In this document: positions 58,676-64,000 of the stretch, in pieces | Position numbering within the stretch: position 1 is the stretch's first letter | How the letters are laid out: every line of letters begins with the position of its first letter | DNA from: Cyrtodaria siliqua | Taxonomy: Eukaryota > Mollusca > Bivalvia > Adapedonta > Hiatellidae | Assembly (NCBI GenBank): GCA_037043455.1 | Contig: JAWPHD010003079.1 | Coordinates: 30,001-94,000 of the forward strand | Direction of reading: 5' to 3' | DNA length: 64,000 nucleotides | Notes under the pieces: generated by a model | Told to the model about the DNA's origin: nothing | Databases searched by the model: none | What the model saw: the letters and a program-made list of their open reading frames with translations, nothing else | Made by a program: the position numbers and the translations under genes

Positions 58676-59190
58676 AAATAGATACAATATTCTGTGTTCA
58701 ACACGTGCACGAACCGATAACTAGAGTAACTGTAAATCAACAGTAGAAGCACGTTCAATGGCGGATTGCTAATTCTCGCACAAGTGCAGAACCGCTTTAC
58801 ATGTTCAATGGCTGGGTGGTAATACTCCTACACGTGCAGAATCGCTAACTATTTTCACTATACAAGGACAGCAGAAGCGCGTTTAGAGGCAGGGTGGTGT
58901 TACTAATTGCTGTACAGGACGTTACGTAGCTGGGTGGTAAAAAGCATACACGTGCTGAATCGCTAACTACTTTCATCGTAAATGGGGAAAATAAACACGT
59001 TCAGTGCTAGATGGAAATACTCGTTCACGTACAGAATAGATAACCTTGTGCAGCAGAAACACGGTGACTGGGTGGTAATACTCGAATACTCGTAATATTC
59101 ACAACCATGTTTACACGTGAAGATTGTTTAACGCTATTGTCAATCCAAGTAACTCTACATGTATAGTTCCTATCACGTCAAGCAGAGCTA
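58676..59190 (+). other. gene B 3' flank
   Basis: Irregular repeats of GCTGGGTGGTAATACTC with CACGTGCAGAATCGCTAAC, period 50-70 bp, probably starting in the 3' UTR. No clear AATAAA close to the stop; one candidate is near 58988. Confidence 0.5.
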
Positions 59191-60025
59191 TGTAACACCG
59201 TATATAGCTCATTCCGTATATAGCTCACCAGTAAGCTTTATATGTAGGCATATAGCTCACATTTTCAACATATATAGCTCACACCAAAGTAAGCTTTATA
59301 CGGTGAAAAGGCATGGTGATTCCGTATATAGCTTATCACCATCTAAATACAAAATTAGTTAAAATAGGAGCGCACAATACCAGAAAATAATTGCATAAAT
59401 TATGTTGCTGGTTACATGGCGTCTACCCTTGTTACTACTACTACTACTACTACTACTGCTGCTTCTGCTGCTGATGCTGCTGCTGCTGCTGCTGCTACTA
59501 CTAATACTGTCACTACTACTACTACAACTACCATTATAACTACTACTGTTACTACGACTGCTACTATTACAAATATATTGCATTTTTCGAGTTTTAAATC
59601 TTTCAATTTTTCAGACATTGATTGTAAAGTTTACTCACGTGAGTAAATGAGCTTAATATTACAAAAAAACAACATAGTGCAACAAGTCTTTATCTTTAAT
59701 ATACTTTTATATATTTCCTGGAAAGATGAGGATCTTGTCGTTACAAGTCATATATCTTAAACTATACTTTAATCATATATTTAGACTTTCATGTATCATA
59801 ATCATACAAATACGAAATATGAGTATAATTGGAACAGGACTTAAAACATTTTCAGTTTTTAAAAGAGTAAGCTCTATTCGGAATCAAGGCACATGCCCTC
59901 CGTATATAACTTATCGTGAGCTTTATGCGGAGACGAGCTCCGTATATAGCTCACCTTGAGCTTTATTCGGAGACATTGATCCGTATATAGCTCACTGGTG
60001 AGCTATATACGGAATGAGCTATATA
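59190..60025. repeat. CCGTATATAGCTCAC dispersed short repeats
   Basis: The 15-mer, or its complement GTGAGCTATATACGG, occurs about ten times (near 59200, 59214, 59328, 59939, 59981, 60000), often beside TAAGCTTTATACGG. A palindromic GAGCTATATAC core makes many pairs invertible. Confidence 0.75.
59433..59575. repeat. (ACT)n / (GCT)n compound microsatellite
   Basis: Trinucleotide run of TACTAC, TGCTGC and TACTAC with CAACTACCATTATAA interruptions. The Ser-, Val-, Thr- and Ala-rich ORFs on both strands are artefacts. Confidence 0.95.
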
Positions 60026-60112
60026 CGGTGTTACAGAGCTACTGTTACGTAAGTTATGAAGTCATGCCGATAGCGTACGATATCTCCAAATTACGCTTAT
60101 CATAGTAGATAT

Positions 60113-60327
60113 CCTTTGTGTGTATTCAGTGTTTATATACGTTTACACCAGAGGGCCTTTGTGTGTATTCAGTGTTTATATACGTCTACACCAGAGGGCC
60201 TTTGTGTGTATTCAGTGTTTATATACGTCTACACCAGAGGGCCTTTGTGTGTATTCAGTGTTTATATACGTTTACACCAGAGGGCCTTTGTGTGTATTCA
60301 GTGTTTATATACGTTTACACCAGAGGG
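60113..60327. repeat. 43-bp minisatellite, 5 copies
   Basis: Unit CCTTTGTGTGTATTCAGTGT then TTATATACGTYTACACCAGAGGG. Since 43 is not a multiple of three, all three frames cycle through the same peptides. Confidence 0.95.
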
Positions 60328-60589
60328 ACCTCTCTGAATATACTTATATTTGATTTCGTATGGGGTAAGATATGTTTAACAGAGAGATCATATTGATGAA
60401 CATGTTATATATATTTCATTTGCCAGTACGATCGCTGGTATACCAGTTTAGTATATAACTCCGATTACAATGCTGTACAACCATGTATTTATTGGATGCT
60501 TTATTAATTAAAGATGTTGATGATGATGAACATACTAGTGTTTGATTGACATTTTCTGATATACATTTCCGCTGTTGTCATAGACCGTG

Positions 60590-61070
60590 TGTAAATTGTG
60601 TAAACTTTAAAATGACTGTTTGACAGATAAATCAACTGTGTAAATTGTGTAAACTTGAAAATGACTGTTTGACAGATAAATCAACGGTGTACATTGTGTA
60701 AAATTAAAAATAATTGTTTGACAGATAAATCAACTGTGTAAAGTGTGTAAACCTGAAAATAACTGTGTGACAGATAAATCAACTGTAAATTGTGTAAACT
60801 TGAAAATGACTGTTTGACAGATAAATCAACTGTGTAAATTGTGTAAACTTGAAAATAACTGTTTGACACAAAAATTAACTGTGTAAATAGTGTAAATTTG
60901 AAAATAACTGTTTGACAGATAAATCAACTGTAAATTGTGAAAACTTGAAAATGACTGTTTGACAGATAAATCAATTGTGTAACTTATGTAAAGTTGAAAA
61001 TAACTTTTGACAGATAAATAAATTGTGTAAATTGTGTAAACCTGAAAATAGCTGTTTAACAGATGAATCA
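60590..61070. repeat. 49-bp minisatellite, about 10 copies
   Basis: Unit TGTGTAAATTGTGTAAACTT followed by GAAAATRACTGTTTGACAG and ATAAATCAAC, with small deletions. The minus-strand ORFs are by-products. Confidence 0.9.
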
Positions 61071-61439
61071 TGAATGCATGTTATGATTGATTGATTGGCA
61101 AGTTATCTTATTATGTACAAGTAAAAACAAAGCGACGAATGACGTAGTGAAGACTGTTTTTCACTGTCCACTATGATCGAGAAACACAGTTTTATGTTAC
61201 ATACTTTGGATGTATTGGAATGCTTTGCTCAAGAGGTTTGCAGACTTTTTGCAATATTAATGAAACTTTCTATTATGATCGTTAATTGCTGTTCAAGTTA
61301 ATCATTACTAAAGTATTTTATAGTGTTCATGATATCTTGTTTGTAATTGCAATATATAGTTTATATATTTGATAAATTATTTATATTTACTAAAGTAGAG
61401 AATGTGCAATGTTTGTTTCTTTATTTTAAATTCCTCAGA

Positions 61440-61620
61440 GAATACTGGACTTTATACATGTACATTCTACGCCAAAGTAGACTATATACATGTATATCAT
61501 ATGAAATAGTGGACGTTATACATGTATATTATACTATTGGACAGTTGACCATGCATATCCTATGGGATATTGGATACATGTACATCATATAGGATATGAT
61601 TCCTGTATATGGATATATAT
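61440..61620. repeat. degenerate TTATACATGTAYATYMTA repeats
   Basis: ACTTTATACATGTACATTCT-like units recur at 30-40 bp spacing, four to five times. Confidence 0.6.
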
Positions 61621-62370
61621 GGAACAAGTGAATCAGAACGTGTTGTATTGTTTTATTTTACGCAATTATATTGTTATGCACAACCGTTATTATAATAACG
61701 ATGTCGCACATGGTAGGATGGGGCAACTGTGTAGATGACGTCAGTGACTTGTCTCCCATGTTAACTCTTTCCGAACAACTTGGTCTAACCATTTGGTTCA
61801 CCTCCGTTTTTTATTCTAATTCCGCTATCTGTATCTATTTGGATACCCAATTTTGAAACATAAGAATACTTTTTTCGTATTAAACTGTGTTAAGAAATTG
61901 TAAATAATAATCAAGTAAATATACTTACAATACTTTCTTTGTTCTTAAATCCATTGTGTTTGAAATGGTCATACTAAAAATATAATTGTCTTATTAAAAA
62001 TCAACGAAAGACACAGAGGAAACCAAATACCATGACCAAGTAGTGGAGACAATTAGAAGGGAGATCATTAAGGTAGGTTAGCTATCCCCCGTTAAGGGAG
62101 GTAGTCTATCCTCATTATTAAAGCGAGGTAATATATCCCCAATTGCAAAGCATGATACAAGCATGTAAAGGAAGCTGTACTAATACTAATATTAAATAAC
62201 ATGTATTATTAAGGAAGTATTTGAAAGCAAACTTGCTTCCGTATATTATAGAAACGAGACTTAATAACTTCTTAGTTTTGATTTCAAAGATACTCATTTC
62301 TCAAATAAACATATAAACAGTTATTTACCTTTGCAAAGTACAAACATGCTGCATTGCGCATACACTAAGC
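61621..62370. other. intergenic, nothing recognised
   Basis: AT-rich, with an AGGTAGT-CTATCC(C/T)C short repeat near 62070-62140. No supportable gene. Confidence 0.4.
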
Positions 62371-62924
62371 TTAAAGGGAATGTAGCGACAGAGCCAAACA
62401 AGCTCTTTTATTGAGAGTTCTGAAAAACTTGAGAAAATGTGAAAGAATGATCAAAATCGGATGATAAACAAAATATATATGACCATTTGAATGTTGTACT
62501 AAAATGGATATGGGAGCCGCCATTTTGAAAACTATGACGTCATAGTTCCATATGACCATATATGGAATATTGATAAATATCATTTAATGCAAAGCAAATC
62601 ACTGCAAATGAATGCACACTCCTTAAGTGGGCATATACAGCTTTATTGTCATTAGTTATACATATTCTTCATAAAGTTACTTTAATTTTTCCCTCTATAA
62701 ATGAGTAGTTTTATATTTATCAATATTCCATATATGGTCATTTAGAACTGTGATGTCATAGCTCTAAAAATGGCGGCTTCCATATCCGTTTCAACAGAAC
62801 CTTCAAACGATCATATTTTCTTTGTTTATCATCTGATTTTGATAATTCTTTCACCCTTTTCCAAGTTGTTCAGAACTCTCAATAACAAAGAGCTTGTTTG
62901 GCTCTGTCGCTACATTCCCTTTAA
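62371..62924. mobile_element. fold-back TTAA MITE, family 2, copy 2
   Basis: TTAA at 62371-62374 and 62921-62924 flank arms AGGGAATGTAGCGACAGAGC and the complement. Arms of about 210 bp pair imperfectly and carry ACTATGACGTCATAGTTC and CCATATATGG. This is the best preserved of three copies. Confidence 0.85.
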
Positions 62925-63029
62925 TTTACAAATTATGCGGGCTAATGTTATATTCGGTCCTGATGAGGTTGATCTTTATTGTATTCTTACTTTATTTAAC
63001 CAAGTAGAAATGTACAATATTACGCATTA

Positions 63030-63215
63030 CCTTTAATCCGACAATAAATTGACAATGCTGCGCCTGCTAACTTTTATTTAGCCATGTAGAAATGGACAAT
63101 GTTACACATTTTACCTTTAATCCGTACATAAATTGACAATGTCACGTTTGCTAACTTTTATTTAGCCATGTAGACATGTACATTGTTACACTTTTTACCT
63201 TTAATCCTTACATAT
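63030..63215. repeat. 93-bp tandem repeat, about 2 copies
   Basis: TACCTTTAATCCGNACATAA, ATTGACAATGYYRCG and TTTATTTAGCCATGTAGAMA recur in order. Confidence 0.75.
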
Positions 63216-64000
63216 AGCTGGTTTGCCTTTGTTTGAATTATACAGCAATACAAATGTAGAGTTTCTCGTTGTATACATTGTGTTTAAATTGTAAATAAAT
63301 TGACAGTATGTATCTTGTATAACTTTACGTTGTATACTCCGAATAGCGGTAGCATGTTTATGCAACGGCGACACATTTTGAATAGCATGATATTATCTAT
63401 TATTAAATATAAAACGGTGTTTTTCTGATAAGATCAGAACATTTGCCAACAAACAACTGAACATTACTGATCTATCGTCTATTTTTTCTTTCATATTATT
63501 GATCAATAATTTTAAACATATTAGATTTCTCATCATTTTACAGCATGATATTTGCACACAATAAAAGAAAAGGGAGTAGAACGAAAGTAAACTACTTATG
63601 ATGTTCTTCTGCCATAATTTGTTATACATTTCTATTGTAAACTTTTCAAAGTTCAACATATATATATCCTTAAGCGTGATCCCACTTATGGTGTAGAGAC
63701 ACAGAATAATAACATGTGTGGAAGTTATATCTTTTGGAAGTGAATGCATTCGTTTGATTTCTGTGTCTCTCACCAATGCATGGCGCATGCCATATCTCAT
63801 CTGAAGGCTGTCTGCCATTGGTTGCTCGCAATATTGTTTCTATGCTTTGCGAACGTGCGTCTCCTAGATCCCACATTTTGAAAGTTATCGCTGTGAATTT
63901 AATTATTTTCCTTTTTTTATTATAGGATGAAATGTATTTAAACTTTTTAAACATGTTCTCTGCATTAAAACAAAACGAAACACTTCAGCATGAATCGCTC
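63216..64000. other. intergenic, nothing recognised
   Basis: AT-rich end of the window. The minus-strand frames at 63393-63818 and 63670-63954 show no family features, and I do not call them genes. Confidence 0.4.

Larger units (their letters stand above)
40731..57953 (+). other. gene B intron 3, host of the Polinton
   Basis: GT-AG intron of 17.2 kb, of which 14.7 kb is the Polinton (41475-56166). The remaining 2.5 kb is AT-rich, with a tRNA-like remnant near 56290-56370 and a SINE-tail-like scrap near 56745-56830. The equivalent gene A intron is 935 bp. Confidence 0.75.

Noticed and set aside
59359..59646. Ser-, Val- and Thr/Ala-rich ORFs on both strands
   Set aside because: Trinucleotide repeat translation only.
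60116..61071. Several Cys/Tyr- or Phe/Val-rich repeat ORFs
   Set aside because: They are by-products of 43-bp and 49-bp minisatellites.
63393..63954. Minus-strand ORFs of 141 and 94 aa at the window end
   Set aside because: No recognisable domain; they overlap each other in different frames and lie in AT-rich DNA.

Overview
The window looks like nuclear DNA of an invertebrate animal. It has GT-AG introns of up to 17 kb, tRNA-derived SINEs, LINE and Penelope-like reverse transcriptase remains, mariner-type transposons, many MITEs and dense AT-rich minisatellites. There is no bacterial gene organisation. The repeat style (MITEs and SINEs carrying tandem-repeat cores, decayed non-LTR elements) and the proteins suggest a lophotrochozoan, most likely a bivalve mollusc. 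That is an inference; no species-diagnostic gene is present.

Host genes: two tandem, same-strand paralogues occupy most of the window. Gene A (exons 2381-2453, 6677-6789, 10421-10631, 11567-12381; 403 aa) and gene B (29668-29740, 39827-39942, 40529-40730, 57954-58675; 370 aa) share four exons, intron phases 1-0-1 and an 73-nt first exon. Each encodes a signal peptide, one short cysteine-rich extracellular domain with the WxxW/mucin-2-CysD pattern, one transmembrane helix, and a cytoplasmic tail of about 200-235 residues with two PPxY motifs and a conserved RQNR-GMHLSIHELL block. I do not know a named family with this layout.

The main find is a structurally complete Polinton/Maverick element (41475-56166, 14.7 kb) inside the last intron of gene B. 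It has 86-bp terminal inverted repeats that appear identical and a TTACA target duplication. Each terminus is itself an imperfect palindrome. It encodes a protein-primed family B DNA polymerase, an rve-type integrase, an FtsK/HerA-type packaging ATPase, a double-jelly-roll-type major capsid protein, a probable minor capsid protein, a probable spike/fibre, several membrane or coiled-coil proteins, an OB-like small protein and a zinc-ribbon protein. Two genes are broken: the polymerase by a one-base frame change just after the first exonuclease motif, and the minor capsid gene by one in-frame TAA. No adenain-type protease is recognisable. The short intron 3 of gene A lacks the element, so insertion probably followed the gene duplication.

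Layout: 1-598, partial mariner transposase; 599-2380, repeats and the gene A upstream region; 2381-12381, gene A, whose introns hold a TTAA MITE, a SINE with an expanded 51-bp minisatellite (12-bp target duplication), and a TA-flanked MITE with a satellite core; 12.4-29.6 kb, intergenic with a fold-back TTAA MITE, a Penelope-like fragment, a LINE fragment, a SINE, a tRNA-Gln-like gene and a broken Tc1/mariner element; 29.7-58.7 kb, gene B with a decayed LINE, two SINEs and MITEs in intron 1 and the Polinton in intron 3; 58.7-64 kb, tandem arrays and another fold-back MITE.
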